Below, piece after piece: positions 47,971-58,236 of a stretch of DNA of 64,000 nt (its first letter is position 1; each line of letters starts with the position of its first letter). Source of the DNA: Cryptomeria japonica (lineage: Eukaryota; Streptophyta; Pinopsida; Cupressales; Cupressaceae). The notes under the pieces are model-generated. The model ran no database searches and was not told where the DNA came from. It worked only from the letters and a program-made list of their open reading frames with translations. Both the position numbers and the translations under genes were made by a program. The DNA is taken from positions 185,665,770-185,729,769 of the forward strand of contig NC_081406.1 of NCBI RefSeq assembly GCF_030272615.1, given 5' to 3'.

Positions 47971-49632
47971 TGTGTAGGGGAAAAAGCGAGACTAGGCTAA
48001 CATGTCCTAATCCTACCTTTTGACACACATTGTGGAATACGAAAGAGCCTAGAGGTATCACACAATTGGCTACTTCTTTTTGTGGAAGAGAGAGCCACGA
48101 GCTACCTATTAGGATTTCTATTCCTTTGTTGTAATTGAAAGATAAAATGATACAAGTTCAATTCCTAATCCCAAAGTGCAAGTATGAACTAATAACAAGA
48201 TTGTAGAATTAAGGTTAAACAATGGAAAGCTGTAAACACAAGGACAAGACAAGAATGCAAATGCATACCCAGAGTTAAAATCTGAGTGAAAATGTTCGGG
48301 ACAGGGGCGCAAGCACCACTGTCCTGATACTGCCCCTGAAACTGCTCCTGAAACTGTTGTTCTGCAACCTGAAAAGCTGTCTGAAACTTCCTGTCTGACA
48401 GAAGGACCAGGGCGCCCAGTGCCCCTGTCCCAGGGACCAGGGCGCCCAGCACCCCTGTCTTAGCAAGACCAAGGTGCCCCACGCCCCTGTCCTAGTCTTT
48501 TGCTCTAAAATTTGGTGTGTTGTTCTGTCTAGGTCCGCTTCCATCGGATCTGCAACTTGCGGCGTCGTCCGAATCCCGAAACCTGCACTTATATCTAAAA
48601 AGGTATGGTGGGTGGCTATATAGGGTTTTGCCTTAGTCAAACCCCCACTTTGGTGGTTTCCACCTCCATGAATAGCCAAGTTGTGTTGTAAAAGTATTGT
48701 GTGCAGACCTTGTGTGTGTGCAAGATCCTAAAATGCAAGTAAGCAAACTAGAGCAATCTAGAAAGTAAACCCTAATTGCTTGTACATGATAATGTAAGTG
48801 CTCCAAATCAAGATGCAAAGTGATCTAAAGCATGAATACAAATGATATGATGAAGCTTATGCAAAGACATGAAAACAACATGAAATCATACCCAACCCCA
48901 AGGGAGGGGTACAAGCCAATCTTCAGTCAGTGATCCCTTATTGTTCTTCAATGCCTTCAAAGCCCCAAATGGATGAATGAAATTGATGGATGCTTGATGG
49001 ATGGATGTTGAATTTTGTTGAAGTCTTCAAAGATCTGCTCTTTCGCTGCATAGAAGGTCCTTGAAACCAAAATTCCCCATCCTTTCAAATGAAGAAAGAG
49101 AGCTCTTATATATGAAACCCTAGGTCTTAATTTCAACTTTTGGCCAACCTAGAGATTGAATCTCCCGCCAATTTCTTGGGGTTAAGCTTTATTTTATGAT
49201 TGGATCGCGCTCCTAAAATTTCGGGAAAAATGTCCGGGACCGTGTGCACGCCGGGCGCCATGGTCCTGACAACTTTTCACCAAATTTTCAGGGCCGTTGG
49301 ATATGATGATTTAAGAGAGAATCCCAAAGTTACAGGTGATTTCGAGATGTTTTGACCCCCGAAATCAAGCCCCCAAGTTCAAAATAGGACCTAATTAGGG
49401 TTTTTGATTAAATGATGTATTGGAGGAATAAAATGAAAGGGCACACTTTAATGAAAAGGGCCCAACTTTATGATATGGAAGATGATAAAATAGAACCCTA
49501 GACCTAATTAATTTAATTAATTAAGTGCTAAAGGGGAAATGCAATGCCAAATGCAAAATGCGCCAAGGCGGGTGCTAAACTAGGTGTGAAATTGTACCAC
49601 CCTAGCAAGTGCGTACAATTTACGACGCTACA
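47971..49632 (-). repeat. TR-GAG2 5' LTR (right)
   Basis: 1662 bp, TGTGTAGGGG to GCTACA. It is 40 bp longer than the left LTR, mostly because of a third GC-rich module at about 48403-48492, plus a short 'gcttgatggatg' repeat at about 48990-49001. Confidence 0.88.
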
Positions 49633-49970
49633 CAATCGGAAACCCTTAAGCTAAGACTACCAACCGGTATTCATACCATATTAAGCCTTAATAGAAAACA
49701 TTCCATATGTCGGTTCACATTCCATCATACCGGTTCACTTGGACAAACATACCACTTCACCTATTGCTCATATACCGGTTTATATCGCTATACCGGTTCT
49801 CTTTGCCAGCTACTTAGCTTCAATATACCTGTTAACTTCTTTGCACATATACCAGTTCACCACATTATACCGGTTCACTTTTTAGCATATTGTCGATTCA
49901 CTCTCCTGTATATTGACATCAATGACAACATAATATCATCATGTCAACATAGTCTACATAAATGCCAACA

Positions 49971-49984
49971 ATCTCCCCCTTTGG
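49971..49984 (-). promoter_or_regulatory. Copia-2 polypurine tract
   Basis: The minus strand reads CCAAAGGGGGAGAT directly before the 3' LTR start TGTTGG. It is nearly identical to the Copia-1 tract. Confidence 0.8.
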
Positions 49985-50205
49985 CATTGATGGCAATATA
50001 TAAAGATATTACCTAGCATCACATCTTCTACTGTAGATATCTTCTCCGCTTCACATCTTCTCCCCCTTTGACAACAATGCCAAAGTGGAGGCACAAGTTT
50101 TCCTGTTCCACTATGCCACTCCCCCTGAGGAGTAGCATCCTTCAACACATCAATCCTGAAAAATATTGGACACTACAATACCTAAATGATATGGAGTACA
50201 TACTT

Positions 50206-53200
50206 TCAGTTCACCTCTTGAAGGGGCAACACCCCTAATTCACCTCTCAAATAGGTAAATATAGCCTTTGGTAGAGGCTTGGTGAATATGTCTACTAACT
50301 GCTCCTTACTGGAAACATGTTCCAACACAACCTCCTTGTTCTGAACCTTCTCCCTCAAGAAATGATACTTGAGCTCAAAGTGCTTGGTTATAGCATGCAA
50401 AACTAGATTCTTGGAAATGTTAATTGCACTTTTATTGTCACAAAATATGCTTACCAATTTAGATACAGGAACTTTGAAGCCATTTAATACATGCTTCTTC
50501 CAAATAGCCTGGGTGCAGTTCATAAAAGCTGCAACATACTCCGCTTCTATTGTAGACTGAGAGATACAACTTTCATTTTTACTCATACATGAGACTAGTC
50601 TACCACCAAGGAAGAATGCACCACTGGTTGTGCTCTTCTGATCATCTACATTACTAGCCCAATCAGCATCTGTGAAAACTTTCAGGTTGAAACCATTATT
50701 GTATGGATACCATAACCCATAGTCAACTATTCCCTTCAAATATCTAAGAATCCGTTTGATTGCTACCAAGTGGGATTCTCTTGGGCTTTGCTAAAACTGA
50801 GTGGTAATATCCACTGCATGTGCAATGCCCGATCTGCTATGCACTACATAATGCAACTTACCAATCATTGATCGGTAATCCTTCTCATTTACCAATGCCG
50901 AGTCATCCTCTTTTGATAATTTACAACCGGTCACCATTGGTGTACCAACCAGTTTACTATCTTCCATGCCAAAGGTCTTCAACACCTCTTTGACATACTT
51001 GGACTGAGTAATAAAGATTCCTTCTTTCATTTGTTGAATCTGCAGTCCAATGAAGAACTTAATTTCCCCTATGAGTGACATCTCAAACTCCTTTTTCATC
51101 TCATCTACAAAATCATGACTCATCTTGTTATCTCCTCCAAAGACGATGTCATCAATAATTAAATACTTCATAGATTAGAATCTAATCTCCTTCTAATTTC
51201 AAATAGATATTGCTATCTTCACTTGTTCTTTCAAATCCAATCTTCACAAGATGGGAGTGCAAGCATTCATACCATGCTCTAGGTGCTTGCTTTAGTCCAT
51301 ACAAGGCTTTATGTAGCCTACACACCATGTCACTATCTTCTGATAGGGCAAACCCATCTGGTTGTTCTATGTACACCTCCTCTTCAAGTATTCCATTTAG
51401 GAATGCAAATTTTACATCTATTTGATATACCTTGTATCCTTTAAAAGCTACATATACAAGAAGCATACGCACTCCTTCCAATCTTGCTACTAGAGAAAAG
51501 GTTTCTCCATAGTCTTCTCATTCTTCTTGGGCGTATCCTTTACACACTAGTCTGGCTTTGTTCCTTACCACTGTGCCATCCTCATTTAGCTTGTTCCTGA
51601 AAACCCATTTGGTTCCAATGACATTTTTATGCTCTAGTCTGGGTACCAAAGACCATGAACTATTCTTCTCTATCTGGTCAAGTTCCTCCTCCATTGCCTT
51701 GATCTAGTCTTCATCTTTATGTGCCTCTTTGAATGATTTAGGCTCAAATTCAGAGATCATACATGAGCTTTCTCTAACCTTTCTTCTTGTAAGAATTCCT
51801 GCATCTTTATCTCCTATGATCTATTTTGGATCATGATTGAGTTTGACATACTTAGGTATGTTCTTAACAGATTCTTTATGCTTTTCTTCTTCATCCTCAT
51901 CTTCATCAGCATTAGCATCCACCGGTGTAGGAACACAATTATTGGTACTGGACTAATTTGCAACCAATTTTTAGAAGGTTACTATTGGTTCATCTTCTAC
52001 TTGCTCACTGTTAGTTTCCTCAGGTTTCCCAAAGTTTTCATCAACCCTAACATTGATTCTTTCAACAATTCTCTGAGTCTTATTGTTGAAACATTTGAGA
52101 GCTTTACTCTTGGTGGAATATCCTAGGATTATTCCTTCATCACATTTTGCATCGAACTTGCTCTGATGTTCACTCCTCTTGATATAACATTTGCTACCAA
52201 AAATTCTAAAGTAGCTTACCACTGGTGTCTTACTGGTCCAGTACTCATAAGGAGTCTTATCCTTTCCTTTTTTGATGAGTACCTGGTTCATTGTGTAGAC
52301 TATAGTGGTCACCGCTTCTCTCCAAAAGGTGTGAGCAACTTTTCCTAGGATCAACATAGTTCTAGCCACTTCAACCAAAGTATGGTTGTTTCTCTCTACT
52401 AAGCCATTCTGTTGTGGAGTCCAGGGGGCAAACAGATACCTCTTGATGCCATTCTCTTCACAGTATTTGTTGAATTCACCGGAAGTGAATTCCCCTCCTT
52501 GATTAGTTCTAAGGCATTTGATTCTTCTGCCACTTTTCTTTTCTACCAATGCTCTGAAAGCTTTGAACTTTCCAAAGGCTTCATACTTGTCCTTCAAGAA
52601 TGTGACCCACATCTTTCTTGAGGAATCATCTGTAAGAATCATAAAATACCTATCTCCCTACATACTCCTAGTTTTCATAGGACCACACAAATCAGTATGC
52701 ACAAGATCAAGTATGTTGTCAGCTGTGAAATATTTTCCTTTGAAGGTTGAGGAAGACATTTTCCCTAGTTGACATTCTCTGCACAAAGGATTTTCTAGTT
52801 TTCTCAGCATCGATAGTCCTCTAACTACCTTGATCTTACTAGCCTTCACAATGTTATCAAAGTTTACATGGCAGAGTCTCCTATGCCATATCCAGCTATC
52901 ATCAAACTTAGCCATAAGACATGTACTTATATTTGCATTTAGCTGAAATAAGTTACCTTTGGTCTACATACCGGTGGCCATCAAATCACCATTCTTTCCT
53001 TTGATTTTGCACACTCCATTTTTAAATTCTAGAGTGAGTCCACTGTCATTCAGCTAGGCAACACTCAATAGATTGTGTCTGAGACCTTCCACCTAATACA
53101 CATTGTTAGCACTGCTCTTTCCATTCAGAGAGATGGACCCTCTTCCTCTGACCATATATGGTGCATCATTACCAAAGCGAACCACATCACCATCATAGTC

Positions 53201-54302
53201 TTCCAAAGATAAAAACTTTCTTTGGTCACTAGTCATATGATGAGAACAACCACTATCAATAATCCACTCATTGGAATTATCAAAGCCAGAGATAAGAGCC
53301 TTCTTGTCTGACACATCTTCCTTTATTGCAACAAACACAATATCTTCATTCTCTTCATCTTTTGATTCCTCATCTGTGACACCTTCATCAACTGCAACAA
53401 AACAGTTTCTCTGGTTTCCTCCTTTGAATTTGTTGAACCTCTCCAGTTTGTCCTTTTTGTCACCATTACGACAGTTTATAGCAATATGTCCTATCCAGTT
53501 ACAAGAAAAACATTTCAAAGGGAGCTTACCTCTGTATTTACCGGTTCCTTTAGGAAGTTTCCTGGCAAGAAGAGCCTTCAAATTCCATCAGGATCTCCTC
53601 ATTATCCATTTCTCTGCTCTGTCTTGGTTCGCCACTGGTGCTTGCTTCTTTTCCTTTTCTGGATGGTACAGCAGAAGCTCTAAAAGTTGATTCAGTCTTT
53701 TGAACACTGCCATCAAAATTATTTCACTCATAGGCAGTCAAGTTTGCAATGATGGAGTCTAGGAATACCTTAGTCTTGTCTATTGATCTCAACTCCTGAA
53801 TAGAAGCAACCCTTATTGCATAGATTGGTAATAAGGATCTCAGAACTTTACTTACCACAGTGGAATCTTCTATTTTACCACCTGCACTCTTGATATCTCC
53901 AACAATAGTTTTGATTCTTATTCCATACTGTTGAATGGTCTCACCTTCAACCATCCACATGTCTTCAAACTTCCCTCTAAGGCTTTCTTCCTTAGCTTGT
54001 TTTACATGCTCATCACTACCATAGATATTCTCAAGAGTGTCCCATACTTCTTTGGGATTATCTTTATCCTAGACATCAATAAACTCAATGTCAGATAAGC
54101 TGCTGATTAGGGCTTCCATGACTTGCCCATTCTCCTGTATTTCTCTCTTTTGATCATCGGTGAGAGTACTGGTAGGAATAACAAAAGCATTCTCAATATA
54201 GCTCCAGTGTTGAGCACCCATGCTTCTGATGTAAATCTTCATTCTGTCCTTCCATATTTTGAAGTTATCTCTGTTGAATTTTGGACCTTCCCTTTTCATC
54301 AT
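50206..54302 (-). pseudogene. Copia-2 gag-pol polyprotein, degenerate
   Basis: Blocks run right to left. Gag (54302-53724) has 'NFKIWKDRMKIYI' and 'VEGETIQQYGIRIKTIVGDI'. The CCHC knuckle 'CFSCNWIGHIAINC' lies near 53517-53476, and the protease 'WIIDSGCSHHMTSD' near 53259-53218 keeps D-S-G. GAG-pre-integrase (52915-52658) is followed by integrase (52642-51971), where 'LRTNQGGEF' has N at a catalytic Asp position and 'GLVERNN' keeps the Glu. RT blocks (51481-50791) have 'YQIDVKFAFLNGILEEEVYI' and a catalytic region read as 'IDDIVFGGDNK'. RNase H (50769-50206) has 'VFTDADWASNVDDQKSTTSG' and 'KPLPKAIFTYLRGELGV'. At least two frame changes and several stops inactivate it, but it is less damaged than Copia-1A and retains RT. 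Confidence 0.9.
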
Positions 54303-54359
54303 TACAATAGGATATTTCCCTCAAGCGGTTAACCTTAAAACACAGAGGACTTGGAGGAT

Positions 54360-54371
54360 GCTCTGATACCA
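54360..54371 (-). promoter_or_regulatory. Copia-2 primer-binding site (initiator tRNA-Met)
   Basis: The minus strand reads TGGTATCAGAGC two bases after the 5' LTR end TTATCA. Confidence 0.9.
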
Positions 54372-54373
54372 AT

Positions 54374-54884
54374 TGATAACTCAATGATGAACAATAAGTA
54401 CCAAACCAGTACTAAGAGGGGGGGTAAATCAGTGTAGTCACAAAAACCTTTCCCAAACTAGTTTGATTGCAAACACTGCAAATGTTTGACAGATGGTAAC
54501 ACCGATTTGAAATAGATTGCAACTGGTAAAGCTAAGAATGAATGTGACAAGCATTAATCGATTAATCACTTATCTTTCCACTTCATTTAATACTAAACTT
54601 CCATTTCACCCTTATGCATGAATAGGTAATCTATCATCAGAAATATAATAACAACTAGCTCAACATGATTTAACTTCAAACACAAATCACTTAAATCATC
54701 ACATGAAAAATACTACACATGATACACAGATTTTTCATGTGGAAACCCAACTGGGAAAAACCACAGTGGGGATGAATACCCACAAGTTGCTTTTGAACTC
54801 TTTAGAAGTCTACTCTATTAGGAGCCTAGTCTGGTTAAAGACTATTACAACAGGTTCTGCTAGGAACCGATCCTGTTAGAGATC
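54374..54884 (-). repeat. Copia-2 5' LTR, truncated
   Basis: It aligns with 40510-41025 of the 3' LTR and stops at about 54884. From 54885 the sequence is Copia-1 LTR. The palindrome of the 3' LTR survives here as ATTAATCGATTAAT (54553-54566). Confidence 0.85.
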
Positions 54885-55942
54885 TGTATGGATGGTTCAT
54901 ATGCTTCTGAAGTATGTTTCAGTTAGTTGGTATTGAATTGATGATCAAATGTTATCTCATCTTCTAGTAAGCCTTCTTTATTGGTCCGGTAAGCGTTTCA
55001 CCAATAAAGCTTTATTGCAGATCTTTGATGTAATGAATAAGTGGTGTTGGCGGATCTTCTAGAAGGGATTCAAGATGTTGATGATGATTGTGTTCATGCC
55101 TTGACTGATTGATGTCATTTCTTTGGCGTGTGTGGATCTAATTTAGGTCTGGTGCCATCTAGGTTATGGACCTGTTTTCATGTAATGTGTTGGTGGATCC
55201 TTGGATGCTCTTCCGGGATGTTTTATTGATTGGAAGATGTTATTTGGCCTTAGGTCAACATGCTTTATGTTTTTATTAAAGGATTAAGTAATGAATCTAT
55301 TGAATTATCATTTGGGTGGCCAACCTAATTGGTTGTGTCCTATGTTAGTATAAATATATGTAAGATCTAATTGTAGATTATATGGGAATGGCAAGGAGAG
55401 AATAATGTAATAATCATTTGTGCAGAGGATTTGGTCAATCATAGGTGATTGAGTTGGGTTTATGTAAGAGGTTTTAGATCTCTAGTATTGACCCTAACTA
55501 GAAGTGTAATCTCGCATGATTGATGCTATCACCGATAGTTATTCTCTCAAGATTGTGGTCCAAATATCTTGAGGTGGTTGACAACTCTGTAGTCAGTGAG
55601 ACTCCATTGTGATGAGCAGTGCACTCTAGGTAGTGTTCCTTCATGTATGTGCATACCCCTATTGTAATGATATACTTGTTGCAGAAGTATCATTTGACTG
55701 TGGGTAGGGTTTCCCATCGTATTTTTTCCTCATTGAGGTTTTCCATGTACAAATTATTGTGTTATGTTTTATTTTTGCATGGTATTGATTCTCTGGTTTT
55801 CATTTATACTTTAATTCTTAATCATTTATTCCGGTATAACATTTTAAGTGCTTTGATTTATAGAATCTCTTAACAACTGATTAAGCCCCCCCCCCCCCCC
55901 CCACCCCCCACCACCTCTCATTTGTTCACTGGTTATCCTACA
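54885..55942 (+). repeat. Copia-1B 3' LTR remainder
   Basis: It starts in mid-LTR at TGTATGGATGG (equivalent to about 38885) and runs to the LTR end CCTACA at 55942, followed by target duplication CTATG. A run of 17 C lies at 55886-55902. Confidence 0.87.
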
Positions 55943-56719
55943 CTATGTACTTTGACTCCTGGTAGCGATATTCCTTTCTAGACATTTGAAGGTTTTGATT
56001 TCCAAGGTGAGGCACCTATGAGCCCACATAGATTTGACACGAAACTAGATGTGAGGATAAAGGAGCCCTCTCAAGAATGGGCCCTTGATGCATTCAAGCT
56101 GGGATGAGACCTTATTGATGAAATAAGGTTTAATTCCTATGATGAATTTATGAGTGATGATGATTTCATTCATACAAGGGAGCTTCAACAATTTATGTAA
56201 AGGATTATGATGGATGAAACATGGAGAAGGAAGGGTATTCAACTTGACCATTTGGGGGAAGAGGAGAGACTTAGAAAAAATGATTAACTTGTGAGAAATG
56301 TAAAGGAATAGTTAGCCATCATGACCCTTGAAATGGGTAGGCACATGGTGAAAAGGAGTGGTATGCTTCTTCTTTAAGGGTGAGATATCTCATTTGCTAT
56401 TGGATTTGATGCCCTAAGGAGAAGACATGATATTGATCTAGAAAATATGGATCGTAAACATATGCATAAGTTGCTTTTTGGCACTATTTTTGATGATCAA
56501 TTGAATCAATTAGCTATTTGGTGCTTGAATCTAGTTACACAAAGACTAGCACTAAATCAAGAAATGGATAGACTTTTTGGAAGTATGATTGTCAAGAGAG
56601 TGGTAAATACTTCTTCCATAGAGGCCACATATATGACAGTGCATATGATAAATTTTTTCCATAAGGTGGCACTAAAAAGCTGACAAGGAAATTCACATCT
56701 TAAAGGAGAGAGTGAAGTC
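55943..56719 (+). pseudogene. Unassigned coding relic beyond Copia-1 (copy B)
   Basis: Coding-like frames are shared with 26839-27270. Segments include 'FEGFDFQGEAPMSPHRFDTK' and 'EPSQEWALDAFK' (about 55985-56100), 'DDDFIHTRELQQFM' (near 56158-56200) and a 78-codon frame (56447-56683) starting 'MDRKHMHKLLFGTIFDDQLN'. Glutamine-to-stop changes (TAG/TAA) are common. It ends abruptly at 56719, where WOX intron 2 of segmental copy C begins. Confidence 0.45.
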
Positions 56720-57363
56720 ATACAATTTTTAGGTTAGTTAACCTTAAAAACCAATGTAAACAATAAATCTATATGAATCTATTCTTATGTTTTACTATTT
56801 ATAGGTTAGATTGTTTGAATGAAAAAATCATAAAGAAGAGGAGAAATCTAATGATAAATTATAGAATGTGATATTAAAGATTATCCAAAAATGACAAAAC
56901 ATCTGAACAATAAATTGTAAAAAACATATGTCATTAAGAATCGATCCCCCTACTCCCATGATGTTTCTAGTCTTTCTCTCTGCCAGCGGTATTCTAAAAC
57001 TAGAATAAGACATTTTTCTCTTCAACTGGTCCATGGAGCTGCAACTCTGCAATAATGTGGTTTACTTGCTCCACGGAAGGCTTTCTAGTTCCATTTGCAA
57101 AAAAGGACTCCAATATTCTTTTTTGGCTTTCTGTTGGCTTCCATCTATTGGAAACACTCCTCATGCTTATGCTCTCAATAACAATGGTAGATCTGGTGAG
57201 CCTGGAATCTGAAGAAAACAAAATAATAGGTTATTCTATGACAATAAACAACATCGTACAGAATTGAAAAAACTAGACTTTTAACTAAAATGTGAACAAC
57301 CCAATTCATTCTATAAAATCAAATTGACCTAGTTGGTTTACCTGCGGCAGATATGTGATCCAT
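56720..57363 (-). pseudogene. WOX pseudogene: exons 1-2 only, copy C
   Basis: Exon 1 (57363-57342) keeps the ATG, the 22-nt length and the splice donor. Exon 2 (57208 to about 56958) still encodes most of the homeodomain, beginning 'DSRLTRSTIVIES'. It is broken at the recognition helix: the Trp codon is TAG (57000-57002), the following Gln codon is also TAG, about 11 bp are deleted just after, and the exon-2 donor GT has become GG. Exons 3 and 4, including the WUS-box, are absent because the copy starts within intron 2 at 56720. The closest relative is the intact gene at 1521-2480. It has introns, so it arose by DNA duplication, not retroposition. Confidence 0.92.
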
Positions 57364-57419
57364 TATGTTTCACAGGCTCTAAACTTGAAATATCCTCAGA
57401 AACTAAAGTTACTTCTATA

Positions 57420-58231
57420 TGTTAATTCAAAAGATAAATTGGGAACACAGAAACAATACACAAACACAGTATTTATCGTGGTTCACCAATTTGGCTACAT
57501 CCACAGGAAAAGCAAAGCAGAGATATTTTAGTATTCTTGTAGCTTGCATACATAGGACTTTGCCTTCATATTTATACAATAGTCTTCAACAAAAGACGAA
57601 GGGACAGAGATAGGAAGGTGAAATGAAGAGTCAGACTTCACATCCCAACAATCTCCCACTTGAAGTTTGACTCACACTGCAACTTCACATCTGAACAACC
57701 TCCCACTTGAAGTATATCCCCTATTTTCCATTCTCGACCAATATCGAAGTGCAATCACCAAATTCCATGGTCATAAACGGGTTGAGAATCAATCACCATA
57801 GCTAGAATAGCAACCATATCTAATTGCTTATCACATCCAGCTAACCATACAACATCAAATAAAATCATGCCAACATATCCAACCCATACAACAATTTGTG
57901 TAATCCCATCTTCCAACAAAACACACTAAAAACCGTTGATGTGCAAAAAACTAGAAGACACTTATATAGTAGTTCACATGTTGCATGAGCAATGTTAACC
58001 AATAACTCAAATCTATCAATCAACACTAACATAAAAGGTGTGGCAATAATCAAATCACCATGGCCTGCAACTTGCAACCAATCTGCTGAAAAAACTCACT
58101 TGACATCCTCCAAGTCCTCATGAAAACCACATATTGCTGTTAAAAAGCAATAAAGTACAACAACAATAGATGACTTCAAAAACTCTACGATGAAACATCC
58201 ATGCAAACCATATCTCATCCTTCTACCAACA
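57420..58231. mobile_element. Solo LTR (812 bp) beside the WOX pseudogene
   Basis: Alignment with copy A shows an exact insertion: 'acttctataaacc' at 2529-2541 is split here. The insert begins TGTTA, ends CAACA and is flanked by a perfect 5-bp duplication CTATA (57415-57419 and 58232-58236). It has no internal coding region. Features such as 'tcgtggttcacc' and 'aatctcccacttgaag' suggest a Copia LTR. Known: solo LTRs form by recombination between the two LTRs of a full element. It is unrelated to the other LTRs in the window. Confidence 0.88.
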
Positions 58232-58236
58232 CTATA

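Larger units (their letters stand above)
41756..49632 (-). mobile_element. TR-GAG2: non-autonomous Tat/Ogre-like LTR retrotransposon
   Basis: The element is 7877 bp with LTRs of 1622 and 1662 bp. It is flanked by CAACC (41751-41755) and CAATC (49633-49637), a 5-bp target duplication with one transition. The strand is given by the primer-binding site next to the right LTR (47950-47967, same 18-mer as TR-GAG1) and the polypurine tract next to the left LTR (43378-43392). The 4593-bp interior holds one long frame with protease and G-patch-like parts. No RT, RNase H or integrase is seen, so it depends on another element. It sits inside the Copia-2 3' LTR. Confidence 0.9.
40510..49970 (-). repeat. 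Copia-2 3' LTR, split by TR-GAG2
   Basis: LTR pieces are 40510-41755 and 49638-49970, plus the target duplication. The minus strand begins TGTTGG and ends TTATCA. The unsplit length would be about 1580 bp. It is rich in ACCGGTT motifs and contains the 14-bp palindrome ATTAACCGGTTAAT at 40692-40705. Confidence 0.82.
40510..54884 (-). mobile_element. Copia-2: Ty1/Copia element inserted in Copia-1B, 5' LTR truncated
   Basis: The element is on the minus strand. The 3' LTR is 40510-49970, split by TR-GAG2. Its polypurine tract adjoins at 49971, gag-pol lies at 50206-54302, the primer-binding site at 54360-54371, and the 5' LTR from 54374 is cut at about 54884. The insertion point in gag is exact: copy A reads through uninterrupted at about 22311. 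The right target duplication was lost with the deletion at 54884. Confidence 0.88.
38721..55942 (+). mobile_element. Copia-1B: outer element of a three-level nest
   Basis: The 5' LTR is 38721-39914, with a degraded primer-binding site (TTGTATCAGAGC) at 39917-39928 and a gag start at 39973-40509. Copia-2 sits inside gag at 40510. Most of gag, all of pol and the first part of the 3' LTR are missing; the 3' LTR remainder (54885-55942) is fused directly to truncated Copia-2. Target duplications CCATG and CTATG flank the whole. The same insertion occurs in copy A. Confidence 0.88.

Noticed and set aside
49609-50016. 135-codon plus-strand open frame
   Set aside because: It is built from the repeated ACCGGTTCAC motifs of the Copia-2 LTR and spans the LTR/polypurine-tract boundary.
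55886-55902. Run of 17 C as a possible regulatory or recombination site
   Set aside because: It is an expanded version of a C-tract present at the same place in all Copia-1 LTRs; length may be slippage or sequencing error.
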